Below are positions 7,873 through 17,113 of a stretch of DNA of 37,299 nt, in pieces. The position numbers and the translations under genes are program-made. The stretch spans positions 1 to 37,299 of the forward strand of contig JADHXR010000073.1 of NCBI GenBank assembly GCA_016782865.1. Direction: 5' to 3'. Under the pieces are notes generated by a model. That model did no database searches. It was given only the letters and a program-made list of their open reading frames with translations, and was not told the origin of the DNA. Each line of letters opens with the position of its first letter. Position 1 is the stretch's first letter. The stretch comes from Phycisphaerae bacterium (lineage in GTDB: Bacteria > Planctomycetota > Phycisphaerae > Sedimentisphaerales > Anaerobacaceae).

Positions 7873-9967
7873 CAGTAACCTGCGACGTCTCATGCATTAT
7901 GGCGTGCTCTGGAAAGTAGTGGCGGCCGTCGCAATACTGAGCGGCGCCTACTACTATTTTGGCTCCGGCGGCAACAGCCGTACCCGAGCCGCGACCGTCG
8001 CCGTGCAGAGAGGCACGCTGCCCATCCGCATCAAGACCGGCGGCAGCGCACTGTCCATGCGTTCCCGCCGCGTGAGATCGGAGGTTGAAGGAACCGTTAA
8101 GATTCTCAGCATCATCGAGGAAGGCTATCGGGTCACACGCCAAGACATCCAGAACAAATTGGTCCTTGTCGAGTTTGACTCCAAGGACTTCAAAGATCGC
8201 ATTATGAATTATGAGATTGAATATGAGAACGCCTTGACCCTGTATTCAAAAGCCGAACAGGACTACGAGGTCATGAAAAAGGAAAACGAGAGCATTATTC
8301 AAGCGGCGGAGCGCCTGGTGAAGTTCAAAGGGATGGATTTTCAGAAGTACGTGGGGGAGGATCTGGCAAACGAGCTAATCGATGAGCTTTTGTTGCGGTG
8401 GGCCGCGGAGAAAGCACTTGAAGACATCCATCGTGCCGCGCAAGCGTTGCAACTGAGCGAGGCAGAGGAGGACGACCTGACTCAACAAGCAAATGAGGCG
8501 GCAGTCAAGCAAGTGTCCAACTCCCCAATGCCGCAGGCGGCTCTCGATCTTATCTCAGCGCAGGACAAGGGAAAGGGTGCGAAATCAGGTAGCAAGGGAA
8601 AACAGGACAAAAAGCGCACTTCTGATTCTGGCGAAAGTAATATGAATGAGTCCGCCAAACAGTATGGGCTTCTGGATGAACAGCGAAGCGCTCAGCAATT
8701 GCAGGAGAAGGCTGCGGAGGCGAGGGAAAAGACCCGGGCGGCGCGGGACCAGCTTACAAAAGTCACCCTGTCTTCCAAGACTGCTTTCGAAAAGGCTGGT
8801 CTGGATCCCAACGCATTCACCGCCGATCCCCTTGGCTGGACTCTTGATTTCCCCCCTTGGGATTTTCTTGCCCTGGGTCAGGACAAGCGACTGGGCGGAC
8901 AGGCGGAACTGGAGCGGGAACGTCTCCATGCCGAGATCATGCTTGACCAGGAGGGGTTACTCATGGCGAAAAAATCCCTCGAAGGTTCGAAAAAGCTCCT
9001 GAAGAATGACTTTCTTACCGAAACTGATCTGGAAGGGGAACAGTTGAGTTATGACCGTAAGCAGATCGATCTCAAGATGAAAGAAGAGAACGAAAAACTG
9101 TTTATGCGCTACGATTTTCCGAAGTTGGCGGAAGAGACCTTTGCCCTATATGAGGAAGCGCTGCGCCAGTTGGATCAGGTTCAGAAGACGAACGTTACGC
9201 GTTTGGAGGCGGCAAACGTGGATGTGATGTCCGCTGAAAAACGCATGCTTTATCGCGAGGAAGCAAAGAAGCAAAACGAGGAGCAGATTGACAAGTACAA
9301 GATTCTGGCTCAAACGGAAGGGCTGGTCGTCTATCAGCAACGCGATTGGGACGAAGAGCCTATCAGGGAGGGTCTGATGGTGCGGGAAGGGATGACCCTG
9401 TTAACGATTCCGGACATCACTCAGATGGCTATTTCGGCCAATATACCCGAATCGGTTATTAAGAAGGTGAAGATTGGACAGAGAGCGGACATCAAGATTG
9501 AGGCAGGCCCAAATGAAATCATAGAGGGCGAGGTGTTTCGAGTCGGGGCGCTTCCCAGTAACAAGAGCAGGTATATGAATCCGGATCTGAAGCTTTACGA
9601 AACGACTGTTGCCATCAAAGAAACATATGAATGGTTGAAACCGGGTATGACCGCTGAACTTGAAATCTACATTGAAGACCTTGAGAATATCGTGTTCGTG
9701 CCGATGCAGGCGGTGACCGCGCATCAGGGCAAGCGGGTCTGTTATTTGGCAAGCGGCGAACGCCGGGCGGTCGAAACGGGTGAGTTCAATGAGATGTACA
9801 TCGAAATAAAAAGTGGATTGAATGAGGGCGATGAAGTGCTGCTTGATTTACGCCCCTTCCAAGGTGAAATTGACGATGGCACTGATGGAGTGGAGGAATC
9901 GCAAGCCAGTCAATATGAAGAGTCGGTCACGGGAACAGCAAAGCCTTCGGCTGCAGACACGATTTAA
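7850..9967 (+). CDS. HlyD/MacA-like membrane-fusion protein with very long hairpin
   Basis: A 705-aa periplasmic adaptor of a tripartite efflux or export pump, anchored by one N-terminal membrane helix (VLWKVVAAVAILSGAYYYFG). A lipoyl/barrel part follows (VQRGTLPIRIKTGG...EGTVKILSI), then a very long alpha-hairpin region (about residues 110-490). After it come the second lipoyl half (EGLVVYQ...REGMTLLTIPDI) and the beta-barrel and membrane-proximal domains (VKIGQRADIKIEA, KPGMTAELEIYIEDL). MacA-type proteins are usually 370-420 aa. The extra length is coiled-coil sequence interrupted by a Lys/Gly/Ser-rich linker at about 240-265. The ATG at 7850 is preferred over 7799 because GGGAG lies upstream and the membrane helix then sits correctly. 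The MacB-like permease follows directly. Confidence 0.87.
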   Translation: MEQSKKNDSNLRRLMHYGVLWKVVAAVAILSGAYYYFGSGGNSRTRAATVAVQRGTLPIRIKTGGSALSMRSRRVRSEVEGTVKILSIIEEGYRVTRQDIQNKLVLVEFDSKDFKDRIMNYEIEYENALTLYSKAEQDYEVMKKENESIIQAAERLVKFKGMDFQKYVGEDLANELIDELLLRWAAEKALEDIHRAAQALQLSEAEEDDLTQQANEAAVKQVSNSPMPQAALDLISAQDKGKGAKSGSKGKQDKKRTSDSGESNMNESAKQYGLLDEQRSAQQLQEKAAEAREKTRAARDQLTKVTLSSKTAFEKAGLDPNAFTADPLGWTLDFPPWDFLALGQDKRLGGQAELERERLHAEIMLDQEGLLMAKKSLEGSKKLLKNDFLTETDLEGEQLSYDRKQIDLKMKEENEKLFMRYDFPKLAEETFALYEEALRQLDQVQKTNVTRLEAANVDVMSAEKRMLYREEAKKQNEEQIDKYKILAQTEGLVVYQQRDWDEEPIREGLMVREGMTLLTIPDITQMAISANIPESVIKKVKIGQRADIKIEAGPNEIIEGEVFRVGALPSNKSRYMNPDLKLYETTVAIKETYEWLKPGMTAELEIYIEDLENIVFVPMQAVTAHQGKRVCYLASGERRAVETGEFNEMYIEIKSGLNEGDEVLLDLRPFQGEIDDGTDGVEESQASQYEESVTGTAKPSAADTI

Positions 9968-9980
9968 AGCGAATATCAAC

Positions 9981-11387
9981 ATGGCAACAAACGAGATAGT
10001 TCGGTTTAACGAGTCACATGAGATCCCTGGAAGTGTAGAGCCCGGAATCTACCGTCGCCATCCCCTTTCGCCCTGGCGCATCAAGAGAACGGTAAGACTG
10101 GGCTTCAAGGACCTCTGGAACAACCGCCTGCGCTCGCTGCTGACCGTGCTGGGCCTCGTCTTTGGCGTTTGCTCCGTAATCGCCATGCTGGCGATTGGCG
10201 AGGGCGCTAAATCTGAAGCCCAGGCAATGATTCTGCAACTGGGCAGCAACAACATCATCGTGCGAAGTGTCAAGACTGCGCCGGGACTGACCAGTTCCGG
10301 TAGTGTAGCGCGCGTGGCGGAGTACGGCCTGACCTACGAGGACGTGGATCGGATCCGTGAGACGATTCCCGGCGTTACGGTTAAGGTGCCGGCCCGAATT
10401 CTACACAAGGACGTTTGGAATGGACCACGGAAGGTCAGTGCCAGTCTCTATGGAACCGTACCGTGGTATCCGAAAGTGAACAATCACCGCATCATAGCCG
10501 GACGGTTCTTCAGCAAGATCGAATTTGAGAACAAAATAAACGTCTGTGTCATCAGCGCCGGTATGGCGCGTGAACTGTTCCCTCTCGATTCCCCCCTGGG
10601 TCGGACTGTACGCACCGGTGTGCAATATTATTCGGTCATTGGCGTAATGGAACCTAGATCAGCCGTGGATGTAATCGGCAGCGATGGGGGGGCGAATGCC
10701 TCGAATGTTGAGAATGGTTCAGGTGACAAACCTAAAGGCGCCCAAGCCGGCCACCGTGTGTTTCTGCCGCTTTCGACAATGAAAGCGATCTTCGGCGACG
10801 TAATCATCGAGTACACTGCCGGCTCGCGCACCTACGAAAAAGTGCTCCTTAACGAAGCCATCATTCAGGTCGCTCGCGTCGAAGATGTCATCGCCACATC
10901 CGCCGCTGTCGAGGGGGCACTGGCTTTTCGGCACCAGACAAAAGACTACGAAGTCACCGTGCCGCTTGCCCAGCTCGAAGTCGCCGAACGACAGAATGAA
11001 ATCTTCAACATCGTGCTTGGCGGGATCGCAGCACTCTCCATGCTGGTGGGCGGGATTGGCATCATGAACATCATGCTCGCCAGCGTCACCGAACGCACAC
11101 GCGAGGTGGGCATTCGCCGCGCGCTCGGAGCCAATCGAGGCGACATCCTCGCACAGTTCCTCGTCGAGACCGTTATACTAAGCGGCGTCGGCGGTATGAC
11201 AGGGGTGGTGCTGGGTATTGTCATCGCGGTGCTGATCGAGATACTTGCAGAGATGCCGACTATCGTAACGTTTTGGTCACCGTTGATGGCATTTTCCATA
11301 TCGGCTCTCGTCGGCGTCATTTTCGGCATGTACCCCGCCATGCATGCAGCCGACATGGATCCCGTCAAAGCCCTCCGCCACGAATGA
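9981..11387 (+). CDS. MacB-like ABC transporter permease
   Basis: A 468-aa inner-membrane protein with the MacB topology: a first membrane helix (LRSLLTVLGLVFGVCSVIAMLAIGEG), a large periplasmic MacB_PCD domain (about residues 70-330), and three C-terminal helices including IVLGGIAALSMLVGGIGIMNIMLASVTERTREVGIRRA broken up as in the family. It ends in the typical YPAMHAADMDPVKALRHE. It starts 13 nt after the adaptor gene; longer in-frame starts inside that gene lack a membrane-protein logic. No ATPase domain is fused and no ABC ATPase gene is nearby, so energy must come from a subunit encoded elsewhere or the system is incomplete. MacB-type pumps export macrolides, lipopeptides or toxins; the substrate here is unknown. 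Confidence 0.92.
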   Translation: MATNEIVRFNESHEIPGSVEPGIYRRHPLSPWRIKRTVRLGFKDLWNNRLRSLLTVLGLVFGVCSVIAMLAIGEGAKSEAQAMILQLGSNNIIVRSVKTAPGLTSSGSVARVAEYGLTYEDVDRIRETIPGVTVKVPARILHKDVWNGPRKVSASLYGTVPWYPKVNNHRIIAGRFFSKIEFENKINVCVISAGMARELFPLDSPLGRTVRTGVQYYSVIGVMEPRSAVDVIGSDGGANASNVENGSGDKPKGAQAGHRVFLPLSTMKAIFGDVIIEYTAGSRTYEKVLLNEAIIQVARVEDVIATSAAVEGALAFRHQTKDYEVTVPLAQLEVAERQNEIFNIVLGGIAALSMLVGGIGIMNIMLASVTERTREVGIRRALGANRGDILAQFLVETVILSGVGGMTGVVLGIVIAVLIEILAEMPTIVTFWSPLMAFSISALVGVIFGMYPAMHAADMDPVKALRHE

Positions 11388-11689
11388 TCAGCTTGCCCGT
11401 CCGCAGTCCATGGTGTACTAATCATGCCAATATTGGTGAAGTTCGTGCGTGATACACAACAGCGCAAGCGCCCATGGCAGGCGTGATGCACGGGGACCCT
11501 ATGTGAGATACTATAAGGACCCCAAGAAAGGGAGAAAAGGGTAAGGCACCAACTGATGTCTTAACGCCTCATTCAATTATCAATAAAAGGTGCCTCATAG
11601 CATCAGCCGTCTATCACTGATTACCTGCTACGAACCAAGCTCGCCGCAAATCCAGTTCACAGAATGGATCAACTTGGCCTTCGTCCACA
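11388..11689. other. Gene-free stretch between convergent transporter and hydrolase genes
   Basis: I see no complete gene, RNA or strong terminator in these 302 bases. AGGCACC near 11543 and GGTGCCT near 11590 could pair across about 40 nt, which is too loose to call a terminator. Confidence 0.4.
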
Positions 11690-13549
11690 TCAAAACATTT
11701 GCTGCAGCACACCGACTTCAATATGACTGGGATGCCCTTTGGATCGATACACGCAATTGGTGACTTTGATGAAATCATCTTCATCCGCTTCAAAAATATT
11801 CGGCACGTATTTCTGCGGATTGCGATCGATAAATGGGAACCATGTGCTCTGCACGTGTACCATAATCCTATGTCCTCGCTTAAACGTGTGCAAAACATCC
11901 CACAGTTCAAAGGAAATCTTGGCAACCTCATTGGGTTTGAAGGGCTTGGGCTTTTCATAACTTTCCCGGAAACGTCCCCGAAATACTTCCGCGCGAATCA
12001 AGGTTTGTTGAGCCGCCTTTTCTTCCAGATCGTCAGGATAGACATCGATCAACTTCACAACCCAATCCGAATCCGTTCCAGTAGTGGAAACAAAGAGATT
12101 GGCCTGGATAGTTCCCGCTAATGTAACATCCTCGTCAAGAATGTCTGTTTGATACACCAATACATCCGGCCTCCGGGAAGCAAATCGTTGGTCTTCTGAA
12201 TAGAACGTGTTATTTATCCACATCGAGTTATCTCTTGTATGAGGAACCGGTTTGTTTGGATCGCTGATGTAGGAATCATGAGCGTCAGAACCTTCGTTGG
12301 GTCTCTTAGATGATAACTTGCCGCCTTTGTGGAAATAGAAACGTGTTTTCTCGCAGGACGCCGGCGGCCATTGGTCAAATCGTCGCCAGCGGTTGGCTCC
12401 GGTTTCAAATATCAAGGCTTCTGGCAGATTCAATTCACTTTCTTCGTCTTTTAAGAAGTGCTTGAAGAAATGTAAATCGACATTCTTCTTATAGTGTTCC
12501 GCCGTAGGGAACCCAAAATCTGTATCTCCCAATTCGTTCCCTTTACTACGGAGCCAGCCTCCGTGATACCAAGGCCCCATGACTAACATGTTTAATGTAT
12601 CGGGATTCTGCTTTTCAATCATTCGGTACGTATTCAACGGTCCAAACAAATCTTCCCGGTCGTACCAGCCGCCGACAACCATTACCGCCGCCTTGATATT
12701 CCTTAGATGAGGAAGGATATTGCGTTTCTGCCAGAACTTGTCGTAGTTCGGGTGGCGTGTAACATGATTCCAGAATTTGGATTTCTTCTTGAAATATGAT
12801 TCATTCACATTTTTCAATGGTCCCACATCCATGAAGAATTTGTACGCGTCCGTCGTTTCAATCTCATAGATGGGATCCGCCCATTCATCAATAAGCCCTT
12901 TACGTTTTTGTTGCACACGATTCAGAAATCCAAACCAATGATTCAGGAGAAAGGCCCCGTGATGGTAAACATCATCCCAATAAAAATCGGATACCGGTGC
13001 TTGGGGAGAAACTGCCTTTAGAGCGGGGTGAGAATCGATGGATCCCGCTGCCGTGTAAAATCCAGGATAAGATATTCCCCATTGGCCAACCTTGCCGTTG
13101 TGGTTGGGGACGTGCTCCAAAAGCCATTCGATCGTATCATAGGTATCCGTGCTCTCATCCGTATCAGAATTGCTTTTCTTGTCTGCAACGTGCGGAGTCA
13201 TGTGAACGAACTCACCTTCCGACATAAAGCGTCCGCGCACGTCTTGGTAAACGAAGATAAATCCTTCCTTTTCGAATTCTTCATGGGGACTGATCTGGCC
13301 TCTGTACTGGTCGGGCCCGTAGGGACTAATGCTGTAGGGGGTGCGCAGTAACAGTATCGGATATCTTTCCGAGGTATCGTTCGGGGTATAGATAGCTGCA
13401 AAGAGTTTTACCCCGTCACGTACGGGGATTCGCTTTTCATATTTCGTGTAGTTCTCACGTATGTAGTCCGCTCGTTCATCAGCTTGAATAAGTCCCCCCT
13501 GCAAAACGAAGACGAGGTATGGTAAAAAGAGAGCCGTGCGTGTTTTCAT
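11690..13549 (-). CDS. CocE/NonD-type serine hydrolase (X-Pro dipeptidyl-peptidase S15 family)
   Basis: A 619-aa exported alpha/beta hydrolase: signal peptide (TALFLPYLVFVLQGGLIQA), then RIPVRDGVKLFAAIYTP and PILLLRTPYS typical of the family. The nucleophile elbow is GISYPG with Ser160, with a probable acid in GGWYDREDLFGP and a probable His in GHRIMVHVQSTWFP. A C-terminal jelly-roll (PepX_C-like) covers roughly the last 220 residues. Family members hydrolyse acyl esters, cephalosporin esters or X-Pro peptides; the substrate here is unknown. The start at 13549 is chosen over 13639 because GGGAG lies 10 nt upstream and it begins the signal peptide. The gene is visibly more A+T-rich than its neighbours. 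It is probably last in an operon with the small membrane protein and the methyltransferase/PQQ gene. Confidence 0.9.
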   Translation of the reverse strand: MKTRTALFLPYLVFVLQGGLIQADERADYIRENYTKYEKRIPVRDGVKLFAAIYTPNDTSERYPILLLRTPYSISPYGPDQYRGQISPHEEFEKEGFIFVYQDVRGRFMSEGEFVHMTPHVADKKSNSDTDESTDTYDTIEWLLEHVPNHNGKVGQWGISYPGFYTAAGSIDSHPALKAVSPQAPVSDFYWDDVYHHGAFLLNHWFGFLNRVQQKRKGLIDEWADPIYEIETTDAYKFFMDVGPLKNVNESYFKKKSKFWNHVTRHPNYDKFWQKRNILPHLRNIKAAVMVVGGWYDREDLFGPLNTYRMIEKQNPDTLNMLVMGPWYHGGWLRSKGNELGDTDFGFPTAEHYKKNVDLHFFKHFLKDEESELNLPEALIFETGANRWRRFDQWPPASCEKTRFYFHKGGKLSSKRPNEGSDAHDSYISDPNKPVPHTRDNSMWINNTFYSEDQRFASRRPDVLVYQTDILDEDVTLAGTIQANLFVSTTGTDSDWVVKLIDVYPDDLEEKAAQQTLIRAEVFRGRFRESYEKPKPFKPNEVAKISFELWDVLHTFKRGHRIMVHVQSTWFPFIDRNPQKYVPNIFEADEDDFIKVTNCVYRSKGHPSHIEVGVLQQMF

Positions 13550-13625
13550 GATGCGAGATCTCCCATTTAACACTCTTAGAAGCATCCTTCTGCTTTTTAA
13601 TCCCGCTATGATACTAAATCTCTCT

Positions 13626-13838
13626 CTAATTGTAACCATTTTCTGTTGACTCCACGAGCATAATCAAGGCTTCTACTTTATCGCCGGGATACTCTCGCGT
13701 AGCCATTTCACATGTCTTCTTTACACCCAGTTCAATGCTAAGAGAAAACAAGATTATCACAACCACACAAACAAGTAATACAATAAGTATTCCCCTGAGA
13801 AGGATCCTTCGTAAACGTGATGTTGATTTCAACGGCAT
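13626..13838 (-). CDS. Small single-pass membrane protein of unknown function
   Basis: A 70-aa protein: a basic N-terminus (KSTSRLRRILLRG), one membrane helix (ILIVLLVCVVVIILFSLSI), and an external or cytoplasmic tail with one Cys and the segment TREYPGDKVEALIMLVES. AAGGGGAAG just upstream of the ATG at 13838 is a strong ribosome-binding site and decides this start over 13880. It lies 77 nt after the methyltransferase/PQQ gene and 76 nt before the hydrolase gene on the same strand, so probably in the same transcript. I do not recognise the family. Confidence 0.55.
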   Translation of the reverse strand: MPLKSTSRLRRILLRGILIVLLVCVVVIILFSLSIELGVKKTCEMATREYPGDKVEALIMLVESTENGYN

Positions 13839-13915
13839 TTCTTCCCCTTTCTCTTGAAACCTAACGCCTTGCATCAGCATTCACAAAAAGACTATAAATG
13901 AAGATCCACAATATC

Positions 13916-16900
13916 TTATTGGCCCAGACATTGCACCGTACCGTCCGCCAGGCCGATGTACAACTGTCTGTTGGCAACGGCGATGCTGTCCCAGACCGGG
14001 GCGGCGTTCAGTTTGTACTGAGCCAGTTTCTTACCGTCGGTCGCCGATACCGCTAACAACCGCCCCCCCAGCTCGCCGTTGTAGGCAGCAACGTAATTCT
14101 TGTACGAGGGGTCATCGAATTTCATAGGCTCGCCTGCGACGAACAGAACATTACCGGCCATGGCCATGGCTTTGCCGGTGATGGGGATATGAAGACGCCA
14201 CATTTCTCTGTTAGCGTCGCCACTCTTGCTTTTCTTCTTCTGGGCGCCCCGCCTGCTACTTGCTGCATCCTTTGGCGCGGTCTTTGACGTTGAATCCAGG
14301 GTGCCGGCAAAAAGGGTGTATCCGTTTCGCCGCGGGTCAAAGTAAGAGTGGTTCTGCCATAGCGGAAACCCCTGGACCTCATAGTACTCTCTGCCGTTGC
14401 TCACTAAGATGTCCCCGGATGATCTGCCGAGTGAGGATGTCAGAGCCCAACAAGTCCGGTGTTGGGGCTCGGCGTCCAGGAAACCGCCACTGGGAACGAT
14501 GTGTGTCCCGGCGGTGGCGTTCGCTATATCGAGATCAAAGGCTTTGTGGCGCAGGTAGAGGTTCGTGCCGTCCGTCACGAAGATATCGTTCTTAAAGCCT
14601 GCATTCCCACCCACAGGGAATCCCGACGATTCGTCAAAGGGGCCGTAACATGAGCGGCTCTTCAACAGTTTCCCGGTGCTCGGATCGAGGGCGTAGACAA
14701 AGATGCCTCCGTCCAGGTAGGAACTGCGACCTGCAGCGAAGTAGAGCGTGTCGTCCAGTATCAGCACGCTGCCCGAAACCGGCCAGGCGGATTCAAGTTG
14801 TCCAAAGGCGCCGATGAGTTTGTCAGGCAGATCCTTGAACCGCCAGGCTAATGTCCCATCCGAAGCCCTGAGGCAGTACACCCAACCGTCACGGGAGCCA
14901 AACAACACCATACCTTTGTAATAAGTAGGAGGAGAGTCTACCCTGCCGTCGGCAGTGTACGTCCATTCTATCTCGCCCGTCTTATTGTCTAAAGCATATA
15001 GCGTGTGTGTATGAATGTCACAGACGAACACCTTGGCGGCCGCGGCGGTGATGGCGCTTGGTTTCGTAGGGAGTTTAGTCTCCCAGCACACAGACAACGT
15101 TGCGGGGATCTCGGCTTTCGTGATGCCGCTGCGGGAACCATCGCAACGGTAAGCGGGCCAATCGTCGGCTGCCGGAGCCGTGTCCGTTATCTTGTTGTAG
15201 GCCGGCCCCTTCTCCAACCGCAGGGAACGTTTGATGGTGATGGGTTGATCGGAGGCCTGCAGGCTGGGTTGGGGGCAGGCATACGCGTTCATCCCCTGGA
15301 ACATGGCCCCCATACTGCACTGACACGAGTAGGCAGTGGAGTAGACAAGCCCGTTCGCCGGGAGAACGCCCATGCCACAGCCGCCGCGGGTCCAGTGGTG
15401 GGGGAATTCCTTGCCGGTTTGAAGTTCGAGAAAGTCAGCTCCGCCGGTCTTGCTGTTAATGAAGTATCTCTCCGTGATGTAATTGCGGTAACAGCGGTCA
15501 TGGCCCATGGGACCTGTCATCTTCTGCACGATCTTCTTGATGACGGCCCCGGTTTCGACGTCGTACTGAGTTGGATTGTGCCCGCCGACCCACAGGGTCC
15601 CCTTAACGTAGCAGATATCGCATGAGGCCTCGTAGTTACCCTGAACCGGAGCCTGCCAGAGCAGGTCGCCGTCCTTGAGCGAGTAGGCAAACACCGTGCT
15701 CTTCGCATTCGCAACGATCTTCGTCGCACGGCTCGACTCGACGGCAAAGACCTTGTCATCAGTGATAACGACCGTATTCGGCGTTGTGCCCGGTGTGAGA
15801 GAGTCGTGCCCAACTGCATTGACAACGGACTTCTCCTTGGCCCAGATTCTCTTGCCCGTCCTGGGATGCACACAGAACAATCCGTTTGCGGCCTGATAGA
15901 CCGCGTAGTCCCCCTTGACCGAGAGTGAGGCGGCGGTGTAGTTGGCGATATCACGGATGGCCCACAGTTCTTTGCCAGTCTTGGGGTCAATGGCAAGAAT
16001 CGCGCTGACCGGATTCGCCTTGTCCTTGATTTCCGGGGCATAACCTTCTTTGAAACCTGCACCGTGAAAAGGGCCCGCAGGGTCAACCCCCTCAACAAAA
16101 GGCCGCCCTTTCAGCTTCACAATGTTATAGGCCGAGGTATTGAACCTCTCGCCGACATTCAGAAAGAGAATGCCCTGGTCATAGGCCACCTCCTGGGTGG
16201 GGCTCGTGTTCTCGTAAACCTTCAGGGTTTCACCGGTAGCGGCATCGACGGCGGAAGTGGGCCCTTCCAACTGCAAGGTGCAGTAGAGCGTGTCGCCCAC
16301 CACGGCCATGCGCCGCTGTTGTTGAACCGGCTGGCATTTGATGTACATGGTCACCGATTCCCAGCGCGTTATCTTGCGAGTCCAAAGCTCCTTCCCGTTA
16401 AAGGCGTCACGGGCCACAATTCGAAAAGCAGCAGGCAGGAAGGGGTTATCCGGCGGCGCCGTGTCTTCGATTGCGAACAGACGGCCGTTACCGGAGACCA
16501 GACTAGCCACTGTGGGAATGCCCATGTGGGAACGACACCAGGTAGGTTTGTCGACCCATTGGAGATAGCGAGGAGGCCCCGCCACGGAGTCTTTGGCCAC
16601 CGCATTGTTGTCGGCTTTGTTCAGGTATTGGGGCCAGTCGTCAATGTCTTCGGGCCAGGGCTTTACCGTTTTCTTGCCGCCGACGACCATGGCGCCGAGC
16701 GGTGCCAGAACTCGCATTGCCTCTTCCGTGGACACATCGCCTAATGTGTCGGCCACAATCAGATTCACGATATTGTCACCATAGGGAAGAGTCTTGCCGT
16801 TATACCTGGCTACTGACACCGGACCATAGAGATCCTTGGAACGGATATAGACTCTGGCTTCGGCGATATCAACGCCATCGGTGTCTAGACCATGAACCAA

Positions 16901-17107
16901 GAAGCTGCCGTTGGCGCACAATGCAGCCGTTAGCTTGCCGTCACCGCAGCCGATGTGAATAATCAGTCCCCCCCGGACGCCGACCGCGTCCAGAATCTGC
17001 CTGGCGCGCCGGTCGTAACCGCTTGGGCGGGCAAGCGTCGCCGACAACGTACATGAGACGCACAAAACAAAGATTAGCTTCTTGCGGAGTAGATACCGAG
17101 CTTTCAT
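13916..17107 (-). CDS. Exported SAM-methyltransferase-like domain fused to PQQ-like propellers
   Basis: A 1063-aa protein. Residues 1-26 form a signal peptide (KKLIFVLCVSCTLSATLA). Residues about 30-155 are a class I methyltransferase-like fold with motif I HIGCGDGKLTAAL (53-57), an acidic loop (GLDTDGVDIAEA) and a motif-IV-like NLIVADTLGD. After a linker (KPWPEDIDDWPQYLNKADNNAV) come two PQQ-like propeller regions, about 170-640 and 660-1060, with strands such as LWTRKITRWESV, ILAIDPKTGKELWAIRD and VFVCDIHTHTLYALDNKTGEIEW. GAGAAGGAG lies 5 nt before the ATG at 17107, deciding it over 17113. A methyltransferase fold behind a signal peptide is odd because SAM is cytosolic. The domain may bind something else or be vestigial. 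It heads a probable operon with the two genes below. Confidence 0.85.
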   Translation of the reverse strand: MKARYLLRKKLIFVLCVSCTLSATLARPSGYDRRARQILDAVGVRGGLIIHIGCGDGKLTAALCANGSFLVHGLDTDGVDIAEARVYIRSKDLYGPVSVARYNGKTLPYGDNIVNLIVADTLGDVSTEEAMRVLAPLGAMVVGGKKTVKPWPEDIDDWPQYLNKADNNAVAKDSVAGPPRYLQWVDKPTWCRSHMGIPTVASLVSGNGRLFAIEDTAPPDNPFLPAAFRIVARDAFNGKELWTRKITRWESVTMYIKCQPVQQQRRMAVVGDTLYCTLQLEGPTSAVDAATGETLKVYENTSPTQEVAYDQGILFLNVGERFNTSAYNIVKLKGRPFVEGVDPAGPFHGAGFKEGYAPEIKDKANPVSAILAIDPKTGKELWAIRDIANYTAASLSVKGDYAVYQAANGLFCVHPRTGKRIWAKEKSVVNAVGHDSLTPGTTPNTVVITDDKVFAVESSRATKIVANAKSTVFAYSLKDGDLLWQAPVQGNYEASCDICYVKGTLWVGGHNPTQYDVETGAVIKKIVQKMTGPMGHDRCYRNYITERYFINSKTGGADFLELQTGKEFPHHWTRGGCGMGVLPANGLVYSTAYSCQCSMGAMFQGMNAYACPQPSLQASDQPITIKRSLRLEKGPAYNKITDTAPAADDWPAYRCDGSRSGITKAEIPATLSVCWETKLPTKPSAITAAAAKVFVCDIHTHTLYALDNKTGEIEWTYTADGRVDSPPTYYKGMVLFGSRDGWVYCLRASDGTLAWRFKDLPDKLIGAFGQLESAWPVSGSVLILDDTLYFAAGRSSYLDGGIFVYALDPSTGKLLKSRSCYGPFDESSGFPVGGNAGFKNDIFVTDGTNLYLRHKAFDLDIANATAGTHIVPSGGFLDAEPQHRTCWALTSSLGRSSGDILVSNGREYYEVQGFPLWQNHSYFDPRRNGYTLFAGTLDSTSKTAPKDAASSRRGAQKKKSKSGDANREMWRLHIPITGKAMAMAGNVLFVAGEPMKFDDPSYKNYVAAYNGELGGRLLAVSATDGKKLAQYKLNAAPVWDSIAVANRQLYIGLADGTVQCLGQ

Positions 17108-17113
17108 AAACAT

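Noticed and set aside
11495..11546. A short protein-like tail (RGPYVRYYKDPKKGRKG, then stop) on the plus strand after the MacB-like gene
   Set aside because: Too short and lysine-rich to assign to a family; no upstream coding sequence in the same frame.
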